In this document: piece by piece, positions 17,246 to 26,510 of the stretch
How the letters are laid out: every line of letters starts with the position of its first letter
Numbering within the stretch: position 1 is the first letter of the stretch
Source of the DNA: Dendronalium phyllosphericum CENA369
GTDB lineage: Bacteria; Cyanobacteriota; Cyanobacteriia; Cyanobacteriales; Nostocaceae
Direction of reading: 5' to 3'
Length of the DNA: 41,255 nucleotides
NCBI RefSeq assembly: GCF_016056275.1
Contig: NZ_JAECZA010000241.1
Span: 1-41,255, forward strand
The notes under the pieces: generated by a model
Databases searched by the model: none
What the model was told of the DNA's origin: nothing
What the model saw: only the letters and a program-made list of their open reading frames with translations
Made by a program: the position numbers and the translations under genes

Positions 17246-17989
17246 TCAATATCTCCGAACGGCAATTGTATAACTCGGTCGCTGTTTGGCCTCGCGTTGA
17301 CTCTTCACTAGCCGAAAATCATTATCTATGTATAAATGTTCTAGAACAGGAGTGTTTAAATAAGCTTTTTCAAATTTTTTGATAGTATTTCTGTCCATTT
17401 CATAGAATTGCAGTTCTTTTTTGAGGTCTATTTTTGCCTCTGGTTCTGGAAATTTAGATTTGACTATGGTTGTAAACCACTCGTCAGCCTTGTCACTTGT
17501 CAATACTTTTTCTCTATTTCCTAATGCTTGAAATATCCCTACATTCTGAATGTGCCAATTTTCATCTCGAACAGAATACTTTTGCATCACCATTAAGTCG
17601 AAAGCTGGCAGTTTCGATGCAAATCTGCGCCATACAGCAGACTGATGTCCTGGTGCATAACGAGCTATATTGGCATAGTAACCATCATCATGAAAGATTT
17701 GGTAAGACTGCTGTTGTAACCTACCTGGTACAATATCTTGAAAAGGTATAGTAGACCAGATTGGTATCCAAACTCCAAGAACTATGGGCAATTGATCGGC
17801 AATATTTGGTAAAGGATTGCGTTGACTTAATTCCTGAAAATATGGTACTAACTCGGTTTGATAAAAATGTACTTTGTCTCTTAAAGACTCTACATCTTTT
17901 CCTGTAACCATCTCTAAGATTTTATTTTTAATTGCTTCTGTATTCCAATCGTTTAAGTCTTTTGTTTTAGTGATATCTACTACCATCAT
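17246..17989 (-). CDS. Hypothetical protein, weakly PAP/fibrillin-like
   Basis: 247 aa, soluble. The C-terminal LYIDNDFRLVKSQREAKQ...IAVRRY and the central LGVWIPIWSTIPFQDIVPG recall the lipocalin-like strands of plastid lipid-associated proteins (fibrillins), which in cyanobacteria are thylakoid/plastoglobule-type lipid binders. The similarity is faint and I am not sure of it. It precedes the esterase gene by 11 bp on the same strand, which suggests co-expression. No membrane segment or signal peptide. Confidence 0.6.
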   Translation of the reverse strand: MMVVDITKTKDLNDWNTEAIKNKILEMVTGKDVESLRDKVHFYQTELVPYFQELSQRNPLPNIADQLPIVLGVWIPIWSTIPFQDIVPGRLQQQSYQIFHDDGYYANIARYAPGHQSAVWRRFASKLPAFDLMVMQKYSVRDENWHIQNVGIFQALGNREKVLTSDKADEWFTTIVKSKFPEPEAKIDLKKELQFYEMDRNTIKKFEKAYLNTPVLEHLYIDNDFRLVKSQREAKQRPSYTIAVRRY

Positions 17990-18207
17990 CTACTCTCAGA
18001 TTATTATTTGGTTTTACTAAATTTGCTGTCAAAATATTTAGTTTCTAGATAATGAAATTGCGGATATACAAGTAGAGACGCAATTTATTACGTCTCTACT
18101 CAAATCGTGCAAGCATAGGAAAAATACCTATGAAGTTATAGATGGTGCAGAGGTTAATTTTTAAGGTTTCTGTCCTCACTAACTATCTTGCACTAGCAGA
18201 GAAACTA

Positions 18208-18546
18208 CTACCAAATCCTATTGCCATTTTCGTCAACTCGTGCCTGTCGAATGACATCAGAAATTTCTTCAGCATCTTTAACATGGTGAAGTGCCTTTTT
18301 TTCACCATCTGGTTCATCTACGACAAAGTAAGTAGGCACTGTGATATGGTCGCCTGTAATGTCTGGCGAATCTACAGCAACTTGTTTGGCTTTTTCTTCA
18401 ACAGATTCTGAATCGTGAATGCGATCGCCTGGATTAGCTGTTAAATTTTTATCTTTAACATTTGGCTCATCTTGGGAATCCCAATCTCCACTTACTGGTT
18501 GATGAGTGTCTGGTTGATTATTTTGTTTTTCTACTTCTTTAGTCAT
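18208..18546 (-). CDS. Hypothetical acidic, low-complexity protein
   Basis: 112 aa, hydrophilic and acidic; the first two-thirds (many N, D, E, Q, K) look disordered. The C-terminal part, VPTYFVVDEPDGEKKALHHV and AEEISDVIRQARVDENG, is better ordered and may be a small domain. No family recognised. A monocistronic minus-strand gene. It could be a stress-related disordered protein, but nothing in the sequence proves it. Confidence 0.6.
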   Translation of the reverse strand: MTKEVEKQNNQPDTHQPVSGDWDSQDEPNVKDKNLTANPGDRIHDSESVEEKAKQVAVDSPDITGDHITVPTYFVVDEPDGEKKALHHVKDAEEISDVIRQARVDENGNRIW

Positions 18547-18766
18547 GGCTATTTCAGAACTTAAAATTTATGCATTTACTAACAGCCAGTTTAAAAAAAC
18601 TTAGATGTAATGCGTTCTTTCTCTAGAGAGAGCTTGCGCTGAAAATCATATTTTCATGCCTAAAGTTATATATTAGTCAACAGAAATTACATATAACCTC
18701 TTTCTTGAGAAATAACTAATTTGATTTAAAGACTGGGACTAGATTAAAATATTGGTCATGCTATTG

Positions 18767-18890
18767 GGGACTTCCAACTAAAAAAATCTGCTATCGCTTT
18801 GGCGAGCAGGGGAAGCAGCGGGAACTGGGAGGAAGAACCCCACAATCACCTCCGCTCTTATAATTGAATAATTTAATTTCTGGAAGTCCT
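18767..18890. mobile_element. MITE-like element, copy B (about 124 bp), inverted relative to copy A
   Basis: Begins GGGACTTCCAACTAAAAAAA and ends AATTTCTGGAAGTCC; the reverse complement aligns along its whole length with 14870-14992, including GCTTTGGCGAGCAGGGG against CCCCTGCTCACCAAAGC-type sequence. It has no coding capacity. Confidence 0.7.
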
Positions 18891-18924
18891 TGCACCGCTA
18901 ACTGCGGCGCTTTCATTAATAGTA

Positions 18925-19187
18925 GGACTTATGCATAAACTACGGAAGAATCGTAGACGCGCAAGCGGTGAGGTAGTGCGTTGGGCGGGTTCCCCGACTT
19001 GAAGCAACTACCGAACCCGAAGGGCTTCTCGCAGAGTACCACAGAGGCTCAGAGAAGCCAGTGCGTTGCAGGGGTTCCCACGGCAGTCTGTTCAAGTCGG
19101 GAAACCCGCCCACACGGCTGCCTCGCCGTTGTAGCACCTGGTGCGACACAGAATAATGAGAGTTAGAGAGGTATTTTGCGTAAGTCC
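18925..19187. mobile_element. MITE-like element flanked by TA, about 263 bp
   Basis: Terminal inverted repeats GGACTTATGCATAA (18925-18938) and TTTTGCGTAAGTCC (19174-19187), with TA on both outer sides (18923-18924 and 19188-19189), as left by IS630/Tc1-type transposition. The interior is GC-rich with dispersed cyanobacterial repeat motifs such as ACCCGAAGGGCTTCTCGCAG. A related end, AGGACTTACGCAA, occurs alone near 12083. The right end lies 10 bp downstream of the stop of the 19198-19704 gene. Confidence 0.72.
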
Positions 19188-19197
19188 TAAATAGATT

Positions 19198-19704
19198 TTA
19201 TTGATTGTACAGCCCATAAGATGACTTGACTTCCCATAGTTCGCCGCCAGTTCTTGCTAAATATAGTAGACTTCCGTACTGAGGCGGCCCGGCTGGGCAA
19301 TAGGCAGTTATTTGAATTAACGCCTGGGAAAAATCTTCAGAAAAGCCTGGACGACTGAAAGTATATAAAATAGACCACTGATAACCAGATTTGTTTGCGA
19401 GTTTGTCAAACTTTTCTAGGGAAATCATTGTAACTTGAGGATTTGCAATCGATGGAGTTAATAAGGAAGGTTGATGATTGAGTGAGAGCCAATTATCGTA
19501 AGTCTGTTTTTGCAGCCTCGGAAAACCTCTAATTCTCATTCCATGAATTAATGTTTCTGGAATCTGAAGATTTTCCCAAGTAATATCATTCAAAGAAGTT
19601 TGAGTTATCAGATAATTATTTGACATTTCAGCCAGAAACTCTCCCTCCATCTGGGAATATTTAATTACAGCAGAAAAAACTTGTGGCTCGTGTTGCGATC
19701 GCAT
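19198..19704 (-). CDS. Hypothetical protein
   Basis: 168 aa, soluble. NYLITQTSLNDITWENLQIP, GMRIRGFPRLQKQTYDNWLS and the C-terminal GSLLYLARTGGELWEVKSSY suggest a beta-rich globular domain. No family recognised. It is divergent from the Rieske gene at 19841 with a 136-bp gap; the promoter of each should lie in that gap. A HIP1-type site sits close to its start. Confidence 0.65.
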   Translation of the reverse strand: MRSQHEPQVFSAVIKYSQMEGEFLAEMSNNYLITQTSLNDITWENLQIPETLIHGMRIRGFPRLQKQTYDNWLSLNHQPSLLTPSIANPQVTMISLEKFDKLANKSGYQWSILYTFSRPGFSEDFSQALIQITAYCPAGPPQYGSLLYLARTGGELWEVKSSYGLYNQ

Positions 19705-19840
19705 AGTCTCCTGTATTTATTACAATCTGCATGTATAATTCATAAGCTATGCGAATAAATATGACAAGGATAACAATCTAATTTTTGATAGTGCGAGTGC
19801 GTCGTAGTATATTAATAGACCTTTTTTGGTAAATTAAGTC

Positions 19841-20410
19841 ATGGGAGAAGGTGATTTTACTAATAGCAAAATTCTACTTAGGATAAAAACACGCCGAGAT
19901 TTTTTAATTTACATGGTAGGCACTACTGTCACATCAATAGCTGCCGGATATCTATTTTCAACTGTCAGCCAGGGTCATGAGTTAGACTTAGAAACCCTTT
20001 GTTCGTTATACCCAAAAAATTCTCGCTGCCAAAATTACCTTCCAGGAAATGTGGCACTAGATCGAAACAGCAAGACGATCGATCCTAACGCACTATTAGC
20101 AAGTACAAAACCTGGAATTCCCGTTCTCGTTAAGGGATTACCAGATGGCAGCGTTGATTACTTGATAATTAAAGATGGGCCGCAGATTGCTGAGTATGCT
20201 ATTAATCCGATTTGTACTCATTTAGGATGCACAGTTGAGTGGAATCTTGAAAAGAATCGCTTTATTTGTCCTTGTCATGGATCTCAATACGATTCTCAGG
20301 GCCGAGTCGTTCGTGGCCCGGCCAAACATTCTCTGCCATTAATTACTGTAGTCGTCAAGCAGAATCAAGTTCGTCTGGTCGAGCAAAAACCTGCTATAGA
20401 TCCTCGTTAA
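19841..20410 (+). CDS. Rieske [2Fe-2S] protein, PetC-like
   Basis: 189 aa. N-terminal KTRRDFL with a following hydrophobic span (about 22-40) looks like a twin-arginine signal/anchor. CTHLGC (125-130) and CPCHGS (143-148) bind the cluster through C125, H127, C143 and H146, with C130 and C145 able to form the usual disulfide. [16 protein letters not shown] completes the Rieske fold. It resembles the iron-sulfur subunit of cytochrome b6f, but the C...CQNYLPGN insert after the anchor and the absence of petA next door point to one of the minor PetC paralogues. It acts at a membrane facing the lumen or periplasm. Confidence 0.9.
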   Translation: MGEGDFTNSKILLRIKTRRDFLIYMVGTTVTSIAAGYLFSTVSQGHELDLETLCSLYPKNSRCQNYLPGNVALDRNSKTIDPNALLASTKPGIPVLVKGLPDGSVDYLIIKDGPQIAEYAINPICTHLGCTVEWNLEKNRFICPCHGSQYDSQGRVVRGPAKHSLPLITVVVKQNQVRLVEQKPAIDPR

Positions 20411-20687
20411 CTCATCAGTACTAGATTCGGAGTCGGGAGAAATGCCACCATACTTTTTGAGCAAGTGATAAACTACAAAAGATGTAAGAATTCAGGAGCC
20501 AGCATTCAGAAATCAGAATCATGGAAGAATTAGGAATTAATTTTACTCATGAATGTACTTGTAATATCAAATTTTCTCTAAATTCTGACTCCTGAGTGCT
20601 GAATTCTTACCAAAAAATTAACAAAAATTACTGCTTAATTTTAATTTGTCGAGTAATCTGACAACAGCAGTTTTCATTTTCAAACCA

Positions 20688-21470
20688 ATGACAGCAAGTA
20701 GTCCCACAATTTTAGCCTTAGACTTTGATGGAGTGATTTGCGACGGACTAATTGAATATTTTGAGGTAGCGTGGCGTACCTACTGTCAAATTTGGTCGCC
20801 TGCTAATGACACACCACCAGATGATTTAGCTTTAAGATTCTATCGCCTGCGACCTGTAATTGAGACAGGTTGGGAAATGCCCGTTTTAATCAAAGCTTTG
20901 GTAGATGGAATTCCTGATGAGAAGATTTTGCAAGAATGGCTAACTATTGCCCCACAAATTTTGTTAAACGATAAACTACAGGCAAAAGAAATTGGTGCAA
21001 AACTAGACTATTTGCGAGACGAATGGATTAACACAGACTTAGATGGTTGGCTAAGTCTGCACAGATTTTATTCGGGAGTGGTGGAAAAAATTCAAGCGAC
21101 TGTTGCCAGTGAAGTCAAGTTATACATTATTACCACTAAAGAAGGGCGGTTTGTGCAACAATTATTGCAACAACAAGGAATTAATTTACCACCAGCAGTA
21201 ATCTTTGGTAAAGAAGTAAAGCGCCCCAAATACGAAATTCTGCAAGAATTAATCCAGGCGGCAGAAAACACAGTAAGTTTATGGTTTGTAGAAGACAGAC
21301 TCAAGACATTGCAGTTAGTTCAACAGCAAACAAACCTTGAAAATGTGAAATTATTTCTGGCAGATTGGGGTTATAATACTCAACCAGAAAGAAAAGCTGC
21401 TCAAAACGATCCGCGGATCGAACTGTTATCACTTTCGCAGTTTGCCAAAAACTTTTCTGCTTGGCTTTAA
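20688..21470 (+). CDS. HAD-superfamily hydrolase
   Basis: 260 aa from ATG 20688; a TTG 14 codons upstream is less likely. LALDFDGVICDG is motif I with the nucleophile Asp and the DxD pair; YIITTKEGRF carries the motif II Thr; K of the KEVKRPKYE segment serves as motif III; WFVEDRLKT is motif IV (ED). The segment between motifs I and II is a helical cap. It is probably a phosphatase; the substrate is unknown. A rho-independent terminator (21637) follows its stop after about 170 bp of repeat-derived sequence. Confidence 0.85.
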   Translation: MTASSPTILALDFDGVICDGLIEYFEVAWRTYCQIWSPANDTPPDDLALRFYRLRPVIETGWEMPVLIKALVDGIPDEKILQEWLTIAPQILLNDKLQAKEIGAKLDYLRDEWINTDLDGWLSLHRFYSGVVEKIQATVASEVKLYIITTKEGRFVQQLLQQQGINLPPAVIFGKEVKRPKYEILQELIQAAENTVSLWFVEDRLKTLQLVQQQTNLENVKLFLADWGYNTQPERKAAQNDPRIELLSLSQFAKNFSAWL

Positions 21471-21479
21471 GTAATTCAT

Positions 21480-21632
21480 GAGTCAGTTGCCGTCTTGGAT
21501 GCCACTTGCGCGGCTGTCGGCAGAGCCACCCAACACAGTGGCTTTGCTTTGCGTCGTTAGCGAGTTGAGCGTCTGGCAAACTGCCGATCTTCGCAGCGTT
21601 AGCAAGGTACGAGCGTCACCCGAAGGGTAATT
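21480..21632. repeat. Dispersed cyanobacterial repeat-type sequence
   Basis: GC-rich non-coding stretch with motifs such as GTTAGCGAGTTGAGCGTC, GCAGCGTTAGCAAGGTACG and CACCCGAAGGGT that are typical of high-copy intergenic repeats in Nostoc-like genomes. Similar wording (ACCCGAAGGG) occurs at 19016-19025. Confidence 0.45.
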
Positions 21633-21636
21633 AAGA

Positions 21637-21662
21637 AACCCAGATTGAATCTGGGTTTTTTG
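21637..21662 (+). terminator. Rho-independent terminator
   Basis: AACCCAGATTGAATCTGGGTT forms a 9-bp stem with a short loop, followed directly by a T run. It ends the HAD hydrolase transcript and separates it from nurA. Confidence 0.85.
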
Positions 21663-21759
21663 TTTGAATCTTTAGGGGGTGCAAGGTCTTGCGCCCCTAC
21701 TTTTTGAGAATTGGTATTAAATAAAATAAGTCCTTACTCCTGACTCAGCACTCATATCT

Positions 21760-22947
21760 ATGCTTGACCTGACAAAATTAGCACGGCAAATGCAAGGTTT
21801 AAGTCAGCATCTGACTTTAGAAGCTGCTGCCAGCCGCCAGCGTTTAGAATTAGCGCAACAACACCTGAAAAATGCTTACAAATCTCAACAAGATTTAATC
21901 GATCGCCAAGAAAAATGGCGCGATCGCATTCTCTTTGCCAATGCTACCCCCATTGAAAAGCTAGAAACCTGCATTGATATCCCCGTTCCTCCGAAAGTGC
22001 ATACCGTCATCGCTACCGACGGTTCGCAAATTGCTCCCAATCACCACGAAATCGCTTACTGTTATCTCTTGAACATTGGCAGAGTCGTCTTGCACTATGG
22101 GCAAAATCGCCACCCATTACTCGATAGCTTGCCAGAAGTATTTTATCGCCCAGAAGATTTATACATGTCTCGGCAATGGGGAATCAGAACCGAAGAATGG
22201 ATGAGTTTCCGTCGTACTGCTAGCGAAGCAACGGTATTAGCAGAACTTGCGTGTTCTTGTGCATCCCCCTCAGACAAAGATATCCCTACCCTAGCAATGG
22301 TGGATGGTTCGTTAATTTACTGGTTTTTAGAACAATTGCCTCTTGATGCGCGCGATCGTATTTTACCCCCCGTCCTGGAAGCTTGGCAGCAGATGCGTGA
22401 TGCTCAAATTCCCTTGATGGGCTATCTCAGCGCTTCCCGCAACGTCGAAGGTATGAACTTTTTACGTCTATCAGCTTGTACCCATCCAGTACCCGACTGT
22501 CTGAGTTTTTGTCCAAATCAGCTAGAAAAAGTCCCCTGCAAAATTTTTGAACCTTTGCGAGATACTGCCCTTTGGGCAACTCAACTCAAACCAGGACAAC
22601 GCGGCCCGTTGTGGCGCAGTAATGCCCGGATTCTAGAACTCTATGGCGACCAAACCATTTACTTTTGCTACGTTCATGTGGGTGCTGAAATTGCCCGGAT
22701 AGAAGTTCCTGCATGGGTAGCTGAGAATACAGCGATGTTCGATCGAGCAATGGGACTAATGCTAGCACAGGTACAAAAAGGATACGGCTATCCTGTGGCG
22801 ATCGCAGAAGCGCACAATCAAGCAGTAGTTAGAGGTGGAGATAAAGCGCGTTTCTTTGCCCTTCTAGAAAGACAAATGATTAAAGCAGGTTTGAGAAATG
22901 TCGGAACTTCTTATAAAGAGGCACGCAAGCGGGGAAGTATTGCATAA
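21760..22947 (+). CDS. NurA-domain DNA repair nuclease-like protein
   Basis: 395 aa. VIATDGSQIAPN (catalytic-type D87) and LAMVDGSLIYWF (D182) are the two conserved acidic motifs of the NurA fold, and the C-terminal PVAIAEAHNQAVV carries the conserved His. NurA proteins are 5'-3' nucleases that work with the HerA helicase at DNA ends; no HerA gene lies in this window. Residues 1-60 form a predicted coiled coil. The start codon follows a short gap after the terminator at 21637-21662. Confidence 0.85.
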   Translation: MLDLTKLARQMQGLSQHLTLEAAASRQRLELAQQHLKNAYKSQQDLIDRQEKWRDRILFANATPIEKLETCIDIPVPPKVHTVIATDGSQIAPNHHEIAYCYLLNIGRVVLHYGQNRHPLLDSLPEVFYRPEDLYMSRQWGIRTEEWMSFRRTASEATVLAELACSCASPSDKDIPTLAMVDGSLIYWFLEQLPLDARDRILPPVLEAWQQMRDAQIPLMGYLSASRNVEGMNFLRLSACTHPVPDCLSFCPNQLEKVPCKIFEPLRDTALWATQLKPGQRGPLWRSNARILELYGDQTIYFCYVHVGAEIARIEVPAWVAENTAMFDRAMGLMLAQVQKGYGYPVAIAEAHNQAVVRGGDKARFFALLERQMIKAGLRNVGTSYKEARKRGSIA

Positions 22948-23533
22948 AAGGAACTGAGTCATTAGCAAAAAATTATGAAAGGGGCTATGACTCACAGACA
23001 AATTTTGTAACACACTTCGCCTTTATCCAGTACATCCTTCGTGAAACTCAAATAACACTGCTTGATGAGTTTTTAAATTTCATTTATTGATATTTTTGAA
23101 ATAGTGAATTTTGACAAAACTGACGGCTAAAACATCTAGTTTTGGTTTTAAGTATACAGATATTTTAATATTTACTATATCTTGTAATTAAGCACTTTCA
23201 CTGAGCGAAGCAGTGAAGGAGGAAGAATCTTTGAATAATTCATTTTACGTAACACTTCTTATCTTAAATTCTCCAGATAAACGTTTACTTTACAGTTTTT
23301 TAGGGAAATCTATACTTATGTAGATTATGTAGAGGATTGAGTAAACAAAATATCTTTCTCACCTTTATATATTCAGGTAATTACGTACTTATTCGTATCC
23401 CGAACAGACCGTGAAAGTAGATTGGCTGAGTTTAGGCTTGAGAGTATTTTATAGAGATAGTAGTTCGAGCAGCGAAAATGTTTAAACGTATACCGCCAAC
23501 AATTATCAAAAAGGTTTGATAGGTCAAAAATTC
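22948..23533. other. 586-bp interval upstream of the histidine kinase
   Basis: AT-rich, no gene or tRNA seen. It should hold the promoter for the kinase gene; no operator or riboswitch-like fold was recognised. Confidence 0.5.
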
Positions 23534-26227
23534 ATGAAACAAGCGATATATGAATGCAAACAAGTGGAAGAAAAATACTCTCGATTTTTCTCCCTATCTT
23601 TAGATTTGCTGTTTATTTCTAATTTTGATGGTTATTTTCTGGATTTGAATCCTGCATGGACAAAAATACTAGGTTGGCAAACTCAGGAATTAATTGGCAA
23701 ACTCTTTATCGAATTTGTTCACCCCGAAGACCGCGAATCTACTCTTTTAGCAGCCCAAGACCTGACAAATTCTATAGATGCAATTTGTTTTGAAAATCGC
23801 TATCTTTGCCGGGATGGCTCTTACAGATGGTTATCATGGAATGCGACTCCGTTTCTAGAAGAAAAGTTATTTTATGCAGTAGCCCGTGACATCACTTTAA
23901 AAAAACAAAATGAGATAGCACTACAAAATTCTATTCGGGAATTAGAGGCTTTTAAATTTGCTTTAAATGCTCATTCTCTGGTAGCTATTACTGATAAAAT
24001 CGGGAGAATAACTTATGCTAACGAGCTATTCTGTGAAGTTTCTCAATATTCCAGAGAAGAACTTTTAGGGCAAGACCATCGTATTATTAATTCTGGTTAT
24101 CATTCCCCAGAATTTTTTAAAAAACTGTGGCAAACTATTGCTCAAGGAAACATCTGGAAAGGAGAAATTAAAAATAAAGCCAAAGACGGCTCTTATTATT
24201 GGGTAGATACTCTCATTGCTCCACTGCTAAACCCTAATGGCAAACCCGATCAATATGTAGCCATTCGTACAGATATTACTCAGCGGAAACTTTCAGAGTT
24301 AGCTTTATTAGAGCGATCGCGTCTATCAATATTGAGTGCAGAAGTCAGTTTAGCTTTATCTCAAAGCGGTACGCTGCCAGAAATTCTCCAACATTGTACA
24401 AATACTATATCGCAGTACTTGGAAGTTGCCTTTGTTTGTATCTGGACTTTTGAGCGACAAACGAACCAACTACAATTGCAAGCCGGCGTTCATTGCACAG
24501 ATGCAACCTGTAGTGCTTTGAGTAATACTCAAGATTTCCCTCATCACATGGTTTTAGCCAACAACTTTATTGATGTAATGACTAACAACCATCAAGCAAT
24601 TTTAAACGAAGAAGTCAAAATCAACGATCGAGAAGAATTACTCAACACCACATTCTCGAATTTTTGGTTTTCTGCCTATCCATTAATTGTAGAGCAGCAA
24701 TTAATTGGCATCGTGGCTTTGTTTGGCAAACAATTGTTTACCGAACCGACTCATAACCTATTAAACTGGATTACCAACAATATTGCTGTTGCTATCGATC
24801 GCGTCTGGGCCAGAGAAGAACTCCTCAGCCGTCGAGAAGCTTTATTACTGGGTTTAGCAAGCCAAATTCGCAGTTCCCTTGACCTCGATACTATTTTAGA
24901 AACTGCTGTCAATGAAATCCGTAGTTTGTTGCAAGTCGATCGCTGCTATTTCCTTCAGTACTTGCCTCATTCTTCTCAACCTAGTCTCACTATCACTCAT
25001 GAAGCACGAAAACATAATTTACCTAGCATGTTAGGTAATATACCGCTGCAAAACAATGATTTTTTGAGAGAAACCCTTATTAGTCAAGAGCTAGTTTGTA
25101 TTGACGATATTAACAGGCAGTTTCAGAACAACCAAAACATACAAGCACTTTTAAGTGAGTTTGACATTACTTCTTGGTTGTTGCTCCCAGTTAAGAGTCA
25201 TTCTGAAGAATTTGGGGCGATTGTTTGCAGTCATTGTAGTGGCGAACGTATTTGGAGTAACAGTGACATTGGATTGCTGCAAGCTGTTAGCGATCAACTA
25301 GCGATCGCGATCGATCATGCCCAACTTTATACTCAAAGCCGTGCTGCAACATTAGCCGCTCAAACCCATGCAGAAAAACTTACTGAAGCTTTGCATCAGT
25401 TACAGCAAACTCAATCTCAACTAATTCAGCACGAAAAAATGTCTAGTTTAGGACAATTAGTAGCTGGAGTCGCTCATGAAATCAATAATCCAGTTAACTT
25501 TATTCATGGTAACTTAACTTATGCAAATGAATACTTCCAAGAAGTACTAAACCTGGTGCAACTCTATCAGGAAAATTATCCCGATCCCTGCAAAAAAATT
25601 CAAGATTTTTCTGAAGAAATTGACTTAGATTTCATCATTGATGACTTATCAAAAATTCTATCATCTATGAAAATGGGTACTAATCGAATTCGAGAAATCG
25701 TTTTGAGTTTGCGAAACTTTTCTCGTCTTGATGAAGCAGAAAAAAAATTGGTTAATATTCATGAAGGAATTGAGAATACCTTGCTGATTTTGCATCACCG
25801 ATGGAAAGACAACGGTCATGGTCTGGGGATATCTTTCAGTAAAGAATATGGAAATTTACCTTTAGTTGATTGCTATCCTGGGCAGCTAAATCAGGTATTC
25901 ATGAATATTCTCACTAATGCCATTGATGCTTTAGAAGAATCAACGACTAACAATAAAACAGACAATAAGCCCCAAATTCGGATTAGTACTACATTAGATA
26001 ACAATTTTATTTCCATCCGAATTGCTGATAATGGTTCGGGGATGACGGAAGAAGTTAGAACGCGTTTATTCGATCCTTTTTTCACAACTAAACCTGTGGG
26101 CAAAGGAACGGGTTTAGGACTGTCGATTAGCTATCAAATTATCGTAGAAAAACACAATGGAACTTTGAAGTGTTTTTCAGAACTAGGAAAAGGTACAGAA
26201 TTTTGGATTCAGATTCCAGTTAAATGA
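23534..26227 (+). CDS. Soluble sensor histidine kinase, PAS-PAS-GAF-GAF-HisKA-HATPase
   Basis: 897 aa from ATG 23534 (a TTG six codons upstream is an alternative). Two PAS/PAC units (about 15-135 and 140-260; the PAC ends read YAVARDITLKKQ and YVAIRTDITQRK) are followed by two GAF domains (about 265-430 and 440-600). A coiled coil leads to the H-box LGQLVAGVAHEINNP, with the phosphorylated H648. Then come the N-box MNILTNAIDAL, the G1 DNGSGM, the F-box FDPFFTTKPVG and the G2 GKGTGLGLS. There is no membrane segment and no receiver domain, so it needs a separate response regulator, which is not here. GAF2 contains VDRCYFLQYLP, in which a bilin-type Cys is possible. The ligand is unknown. Confidence 0.92.
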   Translation: MKQAIYECKQVEEKYSRFFSLSLDLLFISNFDGYFLDLNPAWTKILGWQTQELIGKLFIEFVHPEDRESTLLAAQDLTNSIDAICFENRYLCRDGSYRWLSWNATPFLEEKLFYAVARDITLKKQNEIALQNSIRELEAFKFALNAHSLVAITDKIGRITYANELFCEVSQYSREELLGQDHRIINSGYHSPEFFKKLWQTIAQGNIWKGEIKNKAKDGSYYWVDTLIAPLLNPNGKPDQYVAIRTDITQRKLSELALLERSRLSILSAEVSLALSQSGTLPEILQHCTNTISQYLEVAFVCIWTFERQTNQLQLQAGVHCTDATCSALSNTQDFPHHMVLANNFIDVMTNNHQAILNEEVKINDREELLNTTFSNFWFSAYPLIVEQQLIGIVALFGKQLFTEPTHNLLNWITNNIAVAIDRVWAREELLSRREALLLGLASQIRSSLDLDTILETAVNEIRSLLQVDRCYFLQYLPHSSQPSLTITHEARKHNLPSMLGNIPLQNNDFLRETLISQELVCIDDINRQFQNNQNIQALLSEFDITSWLLLPVKSHSEEFGAIVCSHCSGERIWSNSDIGLLQAVSDQLAIAIDHAQLYTQSRAATLAAQTHAEKLTEALHQLQQTQSQLIQHEKMSSLGQLVAGVAHEINNPVNFIHGNLTYANEYFQEVLNLVQLYQENYPDPCKKIQDFSEEIDLDFIIDDLSKILSSMKMGTNRIREIVLSLRNFSRLDEAEKKLVNIHEGIENTLLILHHRWKDNGHGLGISFSKEYGNLPLVDCYPGQLNQVFMNILTNAIDALEESTTNNKTDNKPQIRISTTLDNNFISIRIADNGSGMTEEVRTRLFDPFFTTKPVGKGTGLGLSISYQIIVEKHNGTLKCFSELGKGTEFWIQIPVK

Positions 26228-26298
26228 AGTAAAAGGGACTGGGGACTGGGGGTTTAAAAGCCCTAACGCCACATGCACTCAACGCGGCGGCACTTCCT

Positions 26299-26352
26299 TC
26301 AAGTCGGCACGAGTATCAAAGGCATTCGGTTGATGCTCGTGCCGACGCTTGA
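26299..26352. repeat. Long near-perfect inverted repeat (hairpin)
   Basis: Left arm 26299-26319 and right arm 26330-26352 (TCGGCACGAG against CTCGTGCCGA) pair with a 10-nt loop and one two-base bulge plus one mismatch. Outer sequences CCACATG and GATGTGG add a second, shorter stem. It lies between the histidine kinase and the Ser/Thr kinase; it may act as a terminator-like or repeat element. Confidence 0.6.
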
Positions 26353-26510
26353 TAAATCGCTAACGCTGATGTGGCAGTCTATGATATTATCAAGGAATTT
26401 AAGCATGAGATTACAGCCGTAAGTTAGAAATTGGCGAACATCAACATTCTTCTATCAAGAACAGGGCAAAATAAAGACATATAAGAGCGATCGCAAGCGC
26501 CACCCTGCAA

